64,000 bases of DNA, from the NCBI GenBank assembly GCA_017557885.1, contig JAFYXV010000004.1, positions 1-64,000 of the forward strand, written 5' to 3'. A program made the translations under genes and the position numbers. The stretch comes from a bacterium (lineage in GTDB: Bacteria; Auribacterota; UBA3054). Position 1 is the stretch's first letter. Every line of letters starts with the position of its first letter. Shown one piece after another: positions 50,609-58,872 of this stretch. The notes beneath the pieces are model-generated. The model searched no databases and was not told the DNA's origin. It saw only the letters and a program-made list of their open reading frames with translations.

Positions 50609-52023
50609 GAGACCGCAAAGTTTTTCTTACGGCGCTCGCCGCTGTTTATCCCAAGGAAGCGCCTTTCCACCCTTCGGAAAACTATCCGGAATTCCAGGGG
50701 GCGGAATGGGCCTCTTTGAAAGCGGAAAAGGATAATTTTGTTTACGAAGGGATAAGGGATCTTTTGAAAAAAGCCTATCCCGACGCGCAGGGCAATTATT
50801 TGTCGGCGGTCATAAAGCCCGGCGACCGCGTGGTCATTAAGCCGAACCTGGTGAAAGCCTGCCATGAAAAAAACGACGAATGGGAGCAGGTCATCACCCA
50901 CGGCTCCGTTTTGAGGGCGGTCGTCGATTATGTCATCCTGGCCCTGAAGGGCGAAGGCGAAGTCGTAATAGCGGAGGCTCCGCAGACCGACACGTCCTTT
51001 TCCGAGGCGGCATCCCGCAGCGGAATAGCGGATATTGTCAAATGGTATGAGAAGACCGCTCCCGTGAAAGTCACCCTCCTTGACCTCCGGAAAGAGGAAT
51101 GGCTTTCCAAGGACGGCATCACTGTAAAGCGAACGGATCTGGCCGGCGATCCCCTGGGATACCGCGCGGTGGATCTTGCCTCCGAAAGCGCTTTTTCCGA
51201 AGTGGAGGGAAAAGACGCTTCGGCCCCTTTGTACGGCGCGGACTACGACCTTAAGGAAACCGCCGCCCACCATTCCAACGGGCGTCACGAATATCTGCTG
51301 GCGGAGACGGTTTTGCTTTGCGACGTTATCATAAATCTGCCGAAACTCAAGACCCACAAAAAGACCGGCCTGACCTGCGCCATGAAAAACCTGGTGGGCA
51401 TCAACGGCGACAAGAACTGGCTGCCCCATTACAGGATGGGCTCTCCCGAGGCGGGGGGCGACCAGTTCAAGGAAAAAAGCTGGAAGACGAAGAGCGAAAG
51501 GGGACTGGTGACTTTCGGGAAAAATCTCATGTATCGCCTGCCGGCCTGGCTCAACGAGATATTCAGGCCGATCAAGGCGCTGGGCCGCCTTGTTTACGGT
51601 GATACTTCCAAGACCGTGCGCAGCGGCAACTGGTACGGCAACGACACTTGCTGGCGCATGGTCTGGGACCTTAACAAGGCGCTTTTGAAAGCCGCCAGGG
51701 CCAGATCGATCATCACCATAACGGATGCGGTGATAGCCGGGGAAGGGGACGGGCCCCTGGCCCCGGACCGCAAGGAATGCGGCTGGCTGGCCCTGGGGGA
51801 AGATCCCCAAAGCCTGGACAAAGTCCTGGCTTTTTACATGGGCTTCGACGCCGGCAAGATAGCATATTTAATGAAGCCGCTTTCCTCTGAAAACAAGGAA
51901 TGCGAGGTCGTTTTCACATCTGAAAATGCCAAGGCCAGGATAGAATCCACGCCCCCCTTCAGGCCCCACTTCGGATGGGTCGGAAAAATAGAGCTTCCCG
52001 CCGATACCAAAAATAGTTTATAA
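50599..52023 (+). CDS. DUF362 protein
   Basis: 474-aa cytoplasmic-looking protein of the DUF362 family. VVIKPNLVKACH, EAPQTDTSFSEAASRSG, NLPKLKTHKKTGLTCAMKNL and ITDAVIAGEGDGPL are characteristic. Many family members carry a ferredoxin domain; this one does not. The activity is unknown. Pairing with a GT4 (overlap 10 bp) is seen in glycan clusters and suggests a role in surface polymer synthesis, but this is weak. Confidence 0.85.
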   Translation: MQIRDRKVFLTALAAVYPKEAPFHPSENYPEFQGAEWASLKAEKDNFVYEGIRDLLKKAYPDAQGNYLSAVIKPGDRVVIKPNLVKACHEKNDEWEQVITHGSVLRAVVDYVILALKGEGEVVIAEAPQTDTSFSEAASRSGIADIVKWYEKTAPVKVTLLDLRKEEWLSKDGITVKRTDLAGDPLGYRAVDLASESAFSEVEGKDASAPLYGADYDLKETAAHHSNGRHEYLLAETVLLCDVIINLPKLKTHKKTGLTCAMKNLVGINGDKNWLPHYRMGSPEAGGDQFKEKSWKTKSERGLVTFGKNLMYRLPAWLNEIFRPIKALGRLVYGDTSKTVRSGNWYGNDTCWRMVWDLNKALLKAARARSIITITDAVIAGEGDGPLAPDRKECGWLALGEDPQSLDKVLAFYMGFDAGKIAYLMKPLSSENKECEVVFTSENAKARIESTPPFRPHFGWVGKIELPADTKNSL

Positions 52024-52067
52024 TATTAATGAAAGATAAATCTTTTAACATATCAGGAGGAAAAAAT

Positions 52068-54938
52068 ATGAAAAAGATGTTATTGGCGCTTGCAGTGGTT
52101 ATGGCAGTTTGTGTTTGCGGCGCGAAAGAGTACTCCAGTGCTTCAGACTGGCCCTGCGAGGTCAAGACCGGCGATGCGGTCTTTCAAATCTTCGAACCCA
52201 GCGTTGAACTTTTCGCTGACAACAATTTGAGGCTCCGCTCGGCGGTGGCCATCCAGAAGACCAAGGAAAGCGAAGCCGAGCCCGTTTACGGTGCGGTTTG
52301 GCTGACGGCCCTTTCCAGCAACGACACGGTCAACCGCAAGGTTACCTGCGACAGCCTCAGGGTCACCAAATTCAAATGCCCCGACGAGGAGGACCAGGAA
52401 GTCGCCTACGCCGCGGCGCTCCAGTCCGAGCTTTCCAAGGTGGATATGGTCCTGAATCTGGATTACGTCCTTAATTTGGAGAAGGAGGAAGCTTACCAGA
52501 CCAGGAACGAAGGCGAGCTGAAGAACGATCCCCCCAAGATCCTCTGCGTTACGAACGCCACGGTCCTGGTGCAGATCGACGGCGCCCCCGTCATGCGCAA
52601 TCTTGACAGCGAGGGCAAATTCGAGGCGGTGGCCAACACCCCCTACTGCCTGGTCTTCGACACCCAGAGGAAGTGCTATTACCTTAAAGGCAGCACCTAT
52701 TGGCTGACCGCTCCCACGCTGCAAAGCGCTTTTACGCCGGCTTCCGGCGTGCCCGACGCCGTCAAGGAATACGGCTCCAGCCTGGAACTGTCCGACGAGG
52801 AGAAGGAAAGTTTCAACGACGTTTTGAAAAACGGTTTCCCCCAGATCATCGTGGCGACGGAACCCACCGAGCTCATCTGCATCGACGGCACCCCCGTTTA
52901 CAAGAACGTGGAGGGCACCGACATCATGTATGCGGAGAACACCGAGAACGATCTTTTCTACTGCGCCACCGACTCCAGGCTTTACGTGCTTCTGTCCGGC
53001 CGCTGGTACGGTCACGTGAAAGACAGCGAATGGGAGTACATTCCGCCCGACAAGCTGCCCTCCGGCTTCTACAAGATGACGAAGGAAAACGGCAAGGAAA
53101 GCGCCCTGACTTCCATTAAAGGCACGAAGGAAGCCAAGGAAGCGGTGGAGGAAGCCTACGTTCCCCAGACCGTCAAAGTCGCCCGCAAGGCGGAGGAAGT
53201 TCCGGAAGTGGTCTATGACGGCACTCCGCAGTTCAAGGAGATCCCGGAAGCCTATCCCGTGGCTTACGCCGTCAATACTCCCCACGACGTCATCAGGGTC
53301 AACGACCGCTACTATCTCTGCGAAAACGCGGTCTGGTACGAATCCCTCGATCCTCTGACCGGCTGGAAAGTCTGCATCAACGTGCCCGGCGTCATCTACA
53401 CCATTCCCCCGGCTTACCCGGTCTATCATGTGCGCTACGTCAGGGTTTACAACTACACTCCCGATTACGTTTACGTGGGCTACTATCCCGGCTACGTTGG
53501 CTGCTATGTCAACAACGGCGTCATAGTTTACGGGACCGGCTACCGCTATGCGCCCTGGATCGGCACCTACTATTATCCCTGGCCGGCCACCTTCGGCTTC
53601 GGCGTTTCCTACTCCCTGGGCTTCGGCTGGGGCTTCAACATCAGCTGGGGCGCGCCCATGGGCTGGGTGGGCTTCGGCTTCTGCTGGAGCAACTACCGCT
53701 GGGGCTGGAATCATCATCCCCATTGGTACGGCGGCCACGGCCACTGGTGGGGCCCGGGCTGCGGACCGCGCCATCACCATCACGTCTATCATCATCACGG
53801 CCGCGGCTGCGGCAACATCTATCGCAGCGGCGACCATTGCCCCGGCGGCCACGGCCCCGGCGGACCGAAAGTCGGTCCCGGTCCCGCGCCCAAGATCCCG
53901 GCCGGCCGTTACCTTGTTGACGAGCCCGTCAAGAGCTACAACAGGCCTGGAACTCCCGCCGGCCAGCGCTTAGGCAGCAACCGGAACAATTTGCCAGCCT
54001 CGAACCTCAGGGCGGATAAAGACGGCAACGTCTACGCCGGCCGCGGCTCCTCCAGAGTCGGCACGCCTGTGAGCGGCAGCGCCGTGAGAAGCGGCAGCTC
54101 CAGCAATTCCGGTTCCTCCAGAGTCGGCACCACCGTTGGCGGCGGCAGCACCGTGAGAAGCGGCAGCTCCAGCAATTCCGGCTCCTCCAGAGTCGGCACC
54201 ACCGTTGGCGGCGGCACTACCGTGAGAAGCGGCAGCTCCAGCAATTCCGGCTCCTCCAGAGTCGGCACCACCGTTGGCGGCGGCACTACCGTGAGAAGCG
54301 GCAGCTCCAGCAATTCCGGCTCCTCCAGAGTCGGCACGCCCGTTAGCGGCGGCACTACCGTGAGAAGCGGCAGCTCCAGCGGCAGCGGCTCCAGTAGAGT
54401 CGGCACCAGCGTCGGCAGCGGCAGCACCGTGAGAAGCGGCAGCTCCAGCGGTTCCACGATCCCCGTGGCCGGCCGCGTGGAAACGCCGACAACTTCCAGC
54501 GGCAGCTCCTCAAGGACGGCCACTCCCGTCAATCAGACTCGCAGGGTAAACAATCCCAGCGTTATCAGGAACTCCAATTCCGGCAGCAGATCCGGCGGCG
54601 GTTCCACCATCCGCTCCGGCAACGGCGGCGGCAGGTCCGGCAGCGGCGCTTCGCGCCAGGGCGTCAGGACTAGTTCCTTTACCACGCCTTCCGTTCCTTC
54701 AGGCTTTGCCAGCGCCGGCGCGGCCCGCAGCGTTTCCTCAGGAAGTTTTGCCGGCAGTGCGGTCCGCACGGGCAGCGGCTTAGGCGGCGGCGCCAGGATG
54801 GGTTCTTCCGTTAGTACCGGAGCCCGTATGGGCGGCGGAGGCGGAGTCCGTATGGGAGCCGGAGCAGGCGCTGGCGCTCGTATGGGCGGCGGAGGCGGCG
54901 TTAGAATGGGCGGCGGCGGCCGCGGCGGCCGCAGGTAA
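52068..54938 (+). CDS. 956-aa repeat-rich surface protein
   Basis: Exported protein with signal peptide (1-20). An N-terminal region (about 20-440) resembles, from memory, the proteins annotated carbohydrate-binding family V/XII: repeated blocks around WYGHVKDSEWEYIPPDKLPS and YYLCENAVWYESLDPLTGW, then IPPAYPVYHVRYVRVYNYTP and YVGYYPGYVG. A Trp/Gly/His-rich zone (about 510-600, HHHHVYHHHGRGCG) may bind metal. Six Ser/Gly repeats (residues 661-797) follow, then a Gly-Met-Arg tail (GARMGGGGGVRMGAGAG). ATG 52068 has GGAGG; the upstream ATG at 52029 has none. A terminator follows. Probably an adhesin or matrix protein. Confidence 0.75.
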   Translation: MKKMLLALAVVMAVCVCGAKEYSSASDWPCEVKTGDAVFQIFEPSVELFADNNLRLRSAVAIQKTKESEAEPVYGAVWLTALSSNDTVNRKVTCDSLRVTKFKCPDEEDQEVAYAAALQSELSKVDMVLNLDYVLNLEKEEAYQTRNEGELKNDPPKILCVTNATVLVQIDGAPVMRNLDSEGKFEAVANTPYCLVFDTQRKCYYLKGSTYWLTAPTLQSAFTPASGVPDAVKEYGSSLELSDEEKESFNDVLKNGFPQIIVATEPTELICIDGTPVYKNVEGTDIMYAENTENDLFYCATDSRLYVLLSGRWYGHVKDSEWEYIPPDKLPSGFYKMTKENGKESALTSIKGTKEAKEAVEEAYVPQTVKVARKAEEVPEVVYDGTPQFKEIPEAYPVAYAVNTPHDVIRVNDRYYLCENAVWYESLDPLTGWKVCINVPGVIYTIPPAYPVYHVRYVRVYNYTPDYVYVGYYPGYVGCYVNNGVIVYGTGYRYAPWIGTYYYPWPATFGFGVSYSLGFGWGFNISWGAPMGWVGFGFCWSNYRWGWNHHPHWYGGHGHWWGPGCGPRHHHHVYHHHGRGCGNIYRSGDHCPGGHGPGGPKVGPGPAPKIPAGRYLVDEPVKSYNRPGTPAGQRLGSNRNNLPASNLRADKDGNVYAGRGSSRVGTPVSGSAVRSGSSSNSGSSRVGTTVGGGSTVRSGSSSNSGSSRVGTTVGGGTTVRSGSSSNSGSSRVGTTVGGGTTVRSGSSSNSGSSRVGTPVSGGTTVRSGSSSGSGSSRVGTSVGSGSTVRSGSSSGSTIPVAGRVETPTTSSGSSSRTATPVNQTRRVNNPSVIRNSNSGSRSGGGSTIRSGNGGGRSGSGASRQGVRTSSFTTPSVPSGFASAGAARSVSSGSFAGSAVRTGSGLGGGARMGSSVSTGARMGGGGGVRMGAGAGAGARMGGGGGVRMGGGGRGGRR
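54048..54458 (+). repeat. six tandem 66-69 bp repeats in surface protein
   Basis: Units encode SSRVGTTVGGGTTVRSGSSS plus a short NSG or GSG spacer (22-23 residues). Units 2 to 4 are almost identical in DNA. The number of units probably changes by slippage. Confidence 0.9.
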
Positions 54939-54968
54939 ACCTTTCGCTTGTTACTCGAAAATGAAAAA

Positions 54969-55000
54969 CAGAGGCTCAAAAAATGAGCCTCTGTTTTTTT
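54969..55000 (+). terminator. Rho-independent terminator
   Basis: A perfect 10-bp stem, CAGAGGCTCA with its complement around AAAAA, followed by seven T. It ends the surface-protein gene and may also serve the convergent gene ending at 55037. Confidence 0.95.
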
Positions 55001-55036
55001 GTGTGAAACAAGACAGTTAAACGAACAAGCGGCGCT

Positions 55037-57205
55037 TTATTCGTCCTGGTGCTGCAGCGTGGTGCCCACGTGGCGGGAGGTGGGGCGGTGGACCGGGCGT
55101 TTGGTGCCGACCTTTTGGCCGCTGCTTTCCGCTTTGTTTTTCTTCATGGCGGCCAGCTGGTCGTCCCTTATAAGTTCGGGATCGAACCAGAAGACTTTGG
55201 GATTGTCCTCTTCGCCAAGGTTGACGGTCTCAAGCCGCAGTATCTGGACTCCGGAAACGTCCACGTTGAAGCTGTGGGCGGAGTCGTTCTTGGTCTTCGA
55301 GCTGAAGAGCCTTTTGTCGTCGCCGTAAATTTCAAATTTGACTTCGCCTTTTTTGCCGCGCTGGAAGCCGAATTTGCCAACGAATTTTTTCCAGCCGCCG
55401 TTCAGACGGTAAATGTAGTAAGTGGGGGCCTGGGCGGTCAGAGAGTCGTTATAGACGGCGTCCCTGGCGGCGGCGCTTTTGGCTTCAGGCTTGTCCAAGC
55501 TTTTGCTCTTGGCTTTCTCCCATTTGATATAAGCCAGGTAAACGTTGGTGGCGTCGATGTCCACTTCCTCTATCATGATGGGGGAGGGCCGCGTTCCGTG
55601 CAGGCTCATGAAGAAATCCCACTGCTCCGGCGTGAAGAATTCTTTCCTGACATCGTGGCCGGAATGGGCGGAGAGGCGGTCGATGAAAAAGTTGATCTTT
55701 TCGTTCTGAGTCTTCAGGGGAGGATGCTCCATTTCATGGAAATCCCGGAAGGCTTTCTTGACGTACTGCCAGCCCAGCGTCTCGCCCATGTCCCACATTT
55801 TCATGGCGTACTGCCAGGGCCCCATGCTGAAGCCGTCTTTCCTTTCGGCATCGGCTGCGGGCTTGAACCAGGTGTGGCCGTTGGGCGTTGTTCCTGACCA
55901 GGGCTGGTCGTCCACAGTGAGCCCGGCGCCGTTGACGGCGTACATCTGCAGCAGGGCGTGGGTGTATTCGTGGCCGGAAGGGGACCAGAGGCCGTTGTTG
56001 TAGTTGTGGGCGCCCTCGTGGACGAAAACGCCGCTCACCAAATTTTCCTTGGCATGGCGCCAGTTGGAGGAATAGAAGCCCGGGGTGACCAATATGGGGC
56101 AGCCGGACCAGCCGCCGGCCCTGATGGACCAGTGCATGGGAGTCCAGATGGGGAATACTTCCATCGCTCCCTCGGGAGCCCAGCCGGTCAGGTCTTTCAT
56201 GGCCGCGAAGGCGGCTTCCGTATTGCGCACCATGGCCTGGGCCACGGAGGGTCCGCCGATGGTCTTTATGATCTCTTTGTAAAGGGGAAGAATGACGTAT
56301 TTGCCGCGGAAAATGGTGACTTCCGTGTTTTCCTCAAAGGAAAGGTTGTCGAAATAGACTTTGCCTTTGCTCATGCCGCCCTGGTTGTCTTCGATGTCCA
56401 GGTCTCCCAGACGGCAGACGATCTTGACTTCATGGGTGTTGCCGGTCATCACGTCCACCGTGTATTCCGTCCAGCCGGCGTTGGGGTCGGAGCCCACTTT
56501 CGGACCAGTCTCGCTTTTGGCGTTGATGTATCCGCCGATGGTCGCGATGCAGTATTCGCTGTCGCCGGTCACCCCGCTAAGCCTGATGGAGCCTTTAAGG
56601 ACGTAAGGCGTGAAGGGCTTGACTTTGATGGTCTGGGTCCAGTAGGCGTTGCAGAGATCGTCGGAGGCGATGGAAACGCATTTCGAGCCGCCCAATCCGG
56701 CGTTTTTTTCATAGACGAAGCGGGCGCTGCCCGAGGAACCCCAGAAATCGGGAAATTCGCCGCCGCTTTCAAAATTGCCGTTGCGCAATCCGACTTGGTT
56801 GAACTGCTTGATCAGCTCCGGGCTCACTTTGCCGCCGGGGCTTACTATGACCGCCCGGAGTTTGGCGGAGTCGGTGAGAACAATGTCGCCGGCGTAGTCC
56901 AGGGAGAACTCGTTGGCAGGGCTTCCGTCCAGTGTGTATTTTATTTTCGAGCCGTCCGTGGGCAGGGCAAGGATCACCTTGGTGCGGCCGGTGAAATACT
57001 CGTCCCCGGCTATGAGCTGGGGGGGCATGGGAGGAAGGTCGGAGCGCTCCAGGGGAGGGAGGTTGGTGATGGTGGTGGAGTTCCAGTTGTTGCTGGTGGC
57101 TTTCAAAAAATAACGGTAAGCCACTTCCGCCGCAGTGGGAACTCCCTGGGCGGCAAGAGCCGAAACAAAAAGGAAAATCGCCAAATATCCAAAGGTTTTA
57201 CTCAT
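55037..57205 (-). CDS. secreted multidomain metallopeptidase
   Basis: 722-aa exported protein. Order: signal peptide (1-20); a chitobiase C-terminal-like beta domain (about 63-130, with KIKYTLDGSPA); a CBM4/9-like jelly roll (about 138-295, starting LRNGNFESGGEFPDFW); a zinc-peptidase domain with HEGAH (396-400) and a second HEYTH (412-416); then an NPCBM-like domain (about 600-680, VSGVQILRLETVNLGEEDNP) and a basic tail. The linked glycan-binding domains suggest a peptidase acting on glycoproteins or mucins, as with M60-like enzymes; which HExxH is catalytic is unclear. A -10 element abuts the start codon. Confidence 0.78.
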   Translation of the reverse strand: MSKTFGYLAIFLFVSALAAQGVPTAAEVAYRYFLKATSNNWNSTTITNLPPLERSDLPPMPPQLIAGDEYFTGRTKVILALPTDGSKIKYTLDGSPANEFSLDYAGDIVLTDSAKLRAVIVSPGGKVSPELIKQFNQVGLRNGNFESGGEFPDFWGSSGSARFVYEKNAGLGGSKCVSIASDDLCNAYWTQTIKVKPFTPYVLKGSIRLSGVTGDSEYCIATIGGYINAKSETGPKVGSDPNAGWTEYTVDVMTGNTHEVKIVCRLGDLDIEDNQGGMSKGKVYFDNLSFEENTEVTIFRGKYVILPLYKEIIKTIGGPSVAQAMVRNTEAAFAAMKDLTGWAPEGAMEVFPIWTPMHWSIRAGGWSGCPILVTPGFYSSNWRHAKENLVSGVFVHEGAHNYNNGLWSPSGHEYTHALLQMYAVNGAGLTVDDQPWSGTTPNGHTWFKPAADAERKDGFSMGPWQYAMKMWDMGETLGWQYVKKAFRDFHEMEHPPLKTQNEKINFFIDRLSAHSGHDVRKEFFTPEQWDFFMSLHGTRPSPIMIEEVDIDATNVYLAYIKWEKAKSKSLDKPEAKSAAARDAVYNDSLTAQAPTYYIYRLNGGWKKFVGKFGFQRGKKGEVKFEIYGDDKRLFSSKTKNDSAHSFNVDVSGVQILRLETVNLGEEDNPKVFWFDPELIRDDQLAAMKKNKAESSGQKVGTKRPVHRPTSRHVGTTLQHQDE

Positions 57206-57211
57206 GCTTTG

Positions 57212-57220
57212 ATTATATCA
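57212..57220 (-). promoter_or_regulatory. extended -10 promoter at metallopeptidase start
   Basis: On the minus strand this reads TGATATAAT. The expected transcription start falls at about 57205, which is the first base of the ATG, so the mRNA may be leaderless. Confidence 0.5.
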
Positions 57221-57298
57221 AAATCATAAGGTTTTTAAACCGCGGCGGACAATTATGGCGAGGCGGACGAAAGGCGCATTGAAAAAAGACCTTTTATT

Positions 57299-57307
57299 TG
57301 ATACCAT
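57299..57307 (+). promoter_or_regulatory. promoter for pal
   Basis: TGATACCAT (extended -10), with TTGAAA at 57279-57284 and a 17-bp spacer from it. It lies about 60 bp upstream of the pal ATG, which has GGAGG. Confidence 0.5.
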
Positions 57308-57366
57308 AATCATATAAGTAAAACCATAAACAGAAATTAACAACTTACCTTTTTGGAGGCAAATTT

Positions 57367-57942
57367 ATGTTGCGTACTCTTTTCGCGGCTCTTTTACTCT
57401 GCTTGGTCTTAACCGGCTGCGGTAACAAGGAAGAAGTTCCCGCCACCGAGATCAATCCCTGGGGGCTCAATGACGACGGCGCCATCCTGGGCGCTGGCGG
57501 CGGAAGCGATTATATGCCCGGCGACATGCCTATGGGCATGAGCGGGACGACTTTCTACGCTCCCGGCCAGTACCCCGATCCGAAGATCGCGGCTGAAGCT
57601 CAGGCTGCTTTGCGCACGCTTTACTTCAAATACAACAGCTACGATATCCAGCCCGCCGAGGAAGCCATCCTCCAGGGCGCCGCTGTCTTTTTGAAGAAGT
57701 ATCCCAAGCTGGCTCTTAAGATCGAAGGCCATTGCGACGAACGCGGCACGGCCGAATACAACATGGCCCTTGGTTCCCGCAGAGCCGGCGCCGCCAGGGA
57801 ATACCTGGCCAACCTGGGCGTGGACGGCTACCGTCTCGAGATCGTCAGCTACGGCGAAGAGCAGCCGGCTGTTCAGGGCAACACTGAAGAAGCCTACGCC
57901 AAGAACCGCCGCGACGAATTCAAGATCGGCGACCTGCGCTAA
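57367..57942 (+). CDS. pal: peptidoglycan-associated lipoprotein Pal (OmpA-like)
   Basis: 191-aa outer-membrane lipoprotein with lipobox LVLTGC (Cys18). A Gly/Met-rich linker leads to an OmpA-type peptidoglycan-binding domain (about residues 80-185): LYFKYNSYDIQPAEEAIL, IEGHCDERGTAEYNMALGSR and SYGEEQP. It binds diaminopimelate in the wall and keeps the outer membrane attached as part of the Tol-Pal system. TolA, B, Q and R are not in the window. GGAGG precedes the ATG. Confidence 0.95.
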   Translation: MLRTLFAALLLCLVLTGCGNKEEVPATEINPWGLNDDGAILGAGGGSDYMPGDMPMGMSGTTFYAPGQYPDPKIAAEAQAALRTLYFKYNSYDIQPAEEAILQGAAVFLKKYPKLALKIEGHCDERGTAEYNMALGSRRAGAAREYLANLGVDGYRLEIVSYGEEQPAVQGNTEEAYAKNRRDEFKIGDLR

Positions 57943-57957
57943 ATCACAAAAATCACA

Positions 57958-57983
57958 AGGCCGGGCTTAAAAAGTCCGGCCTT
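57958..57983 (+). terminator. hairpin between pal and LysM genes
   Basis: An 11-bp stem with one G-T pair, AAGGCCGGGCT and AGTCCGGCCTT, around TAAAA, followed by TT. The short T-run suggests a partial terminator that lets some transcripts continue into the LysM gene 14 bp later. Confidence 0.6.
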
Positions 57984-57996
57984 TTCATAGGAAATT

Positions 57997-58806
57997 ATGC
58001 TGAATATTAAAACGCTTTTCGCGCTTCTCATAAGCGCGGTCATGTTGGTTGGCTGCGCCACGCCCGACACGGTGACGCCGGAACAGATCCAGATAGCCAA
58101 GCTGCGCACAGAACTGACGCGCACTTCCTCCGACACGAAAAGTCTTGTGAACCAGATCGAGGATCTTTCCTCCCGCTGCAGAAATCTGGAGAACGAGAAC
58201 GCTTCCTTGAGAAGCATGCTCAGCCAGACCCAGAGTTCTTTGAGAGACGTGTCTTCAAAGGTCTCTGAGACTCAGCAGGGCGTGAGGGAGCTTGCCAAGA
58301 CCTCCTCCCGTACTGAAGACATCGCGGCTTTGAACAAGGCTTACAACCAGATCGTGGCCCAGCTGAAAAGCATGAACGAGGCCACGCTGGAATCCCAGCG
58401 CAAGACTGACAAGAACCTCCAGGTCATCCAGGGCGACGCCAAGACGCTGCAGGGCTACATAAACGAGAACCGCACGAAACTGGCGCAGCTGGAATCCAGG
58501 ATCTCGGAAGTCGATTCCCGCGCCAGGCAGGCTGCCCAGCAGGCGGCCCAGCGCCAGACGACGTCTTCGTCTTCCTCCTCTTCCTCCTCTTCCGGCGCCC
58601 AGATCGTCAGGACCGGCAAGCCCAGCGCTCCCAACATCAGCTACGATTCTCTCTATGAGCACGTGGTGGCCGCCGGGGAAAGCATCTGGATGATCGCCAA
58701 GGACTACGGCGTGAGTATCACGGATATTTACAACGTCAATCCCGATCTCACCTCCACATCCTTGAGAGTCGGCCAGAAGATCCGCGTTCCCAAACGTCAG
58801 GAATGA
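57997..58806 (+). CDS. LysM lipoprotein with coiled coil
   Basis: 269-aa lipoprotein with lipobox LVGC (Cys20). A long coiled coil (about 35-185, with IAKLRTELTRTSSDTKSLV, a heptad pattern) is followed by an Ala/Gln-rich stretch, a run of about ten Ser and a C-terminal LysM domain (about 222-266) with VAAGESIWMIAKDYGVSI and LRVGQKIRVPK. LysM binds peptidoglycan sugars, so the protein tethers membrane to wall. The architecture resembles CpoB- or YbgF-like periplasmic partners downstream of pal, although no TPR is present. Confidence 0.88.
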   Translation: MLNIKTLFALLISAVMLVGCATPDTVTPEQIQIAKLRTELTRTSSDTKSLVNQIEDLSSRCRNLENENASLRSMLSQTQSSLRDVSSKVSETQQGVRELAKTSSRTEDIAALNKAYNQIVAQLKSMNEATLESQRKTDKNLQVIQGDAKTLQGYINENRTKLAQLESRISEVDSRARQAAQQAAQRQTTSSSSSSSSSSGAQIVRTGKPSAPNISYDSLYEHVVAAGESIWMIAKDYGVSITDIYNVNPDLTSTSLRVGQKIRVPKRQE

Positions 58807-58840
58807 CCACAAGGTCCTCTTGCTGATTTTTTCAAAAAAA

Positions 58841-58866
58841 AGCCGCTTCTTGAAAGCGGCTCTTTA
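58841..58866 (+). terminator. hairpin before GT2 gene
   Basis: An 8-bp stem, AGCCGCTT and AAGCGGCT, followed by CTTTATT. It lies only about 12 bp before the next ATG, so a promoter for that gene would have to overlap it. Confidence 0.6.
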
Positions 58867-58872
58867 TTCCTG

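Noticed and set aside
52143-53852. 569-residue open frame on the minus strand
   Set aside because: Antisense shadow of the 956-aa surface protein; Ala/Val-rich with no recognised motif.
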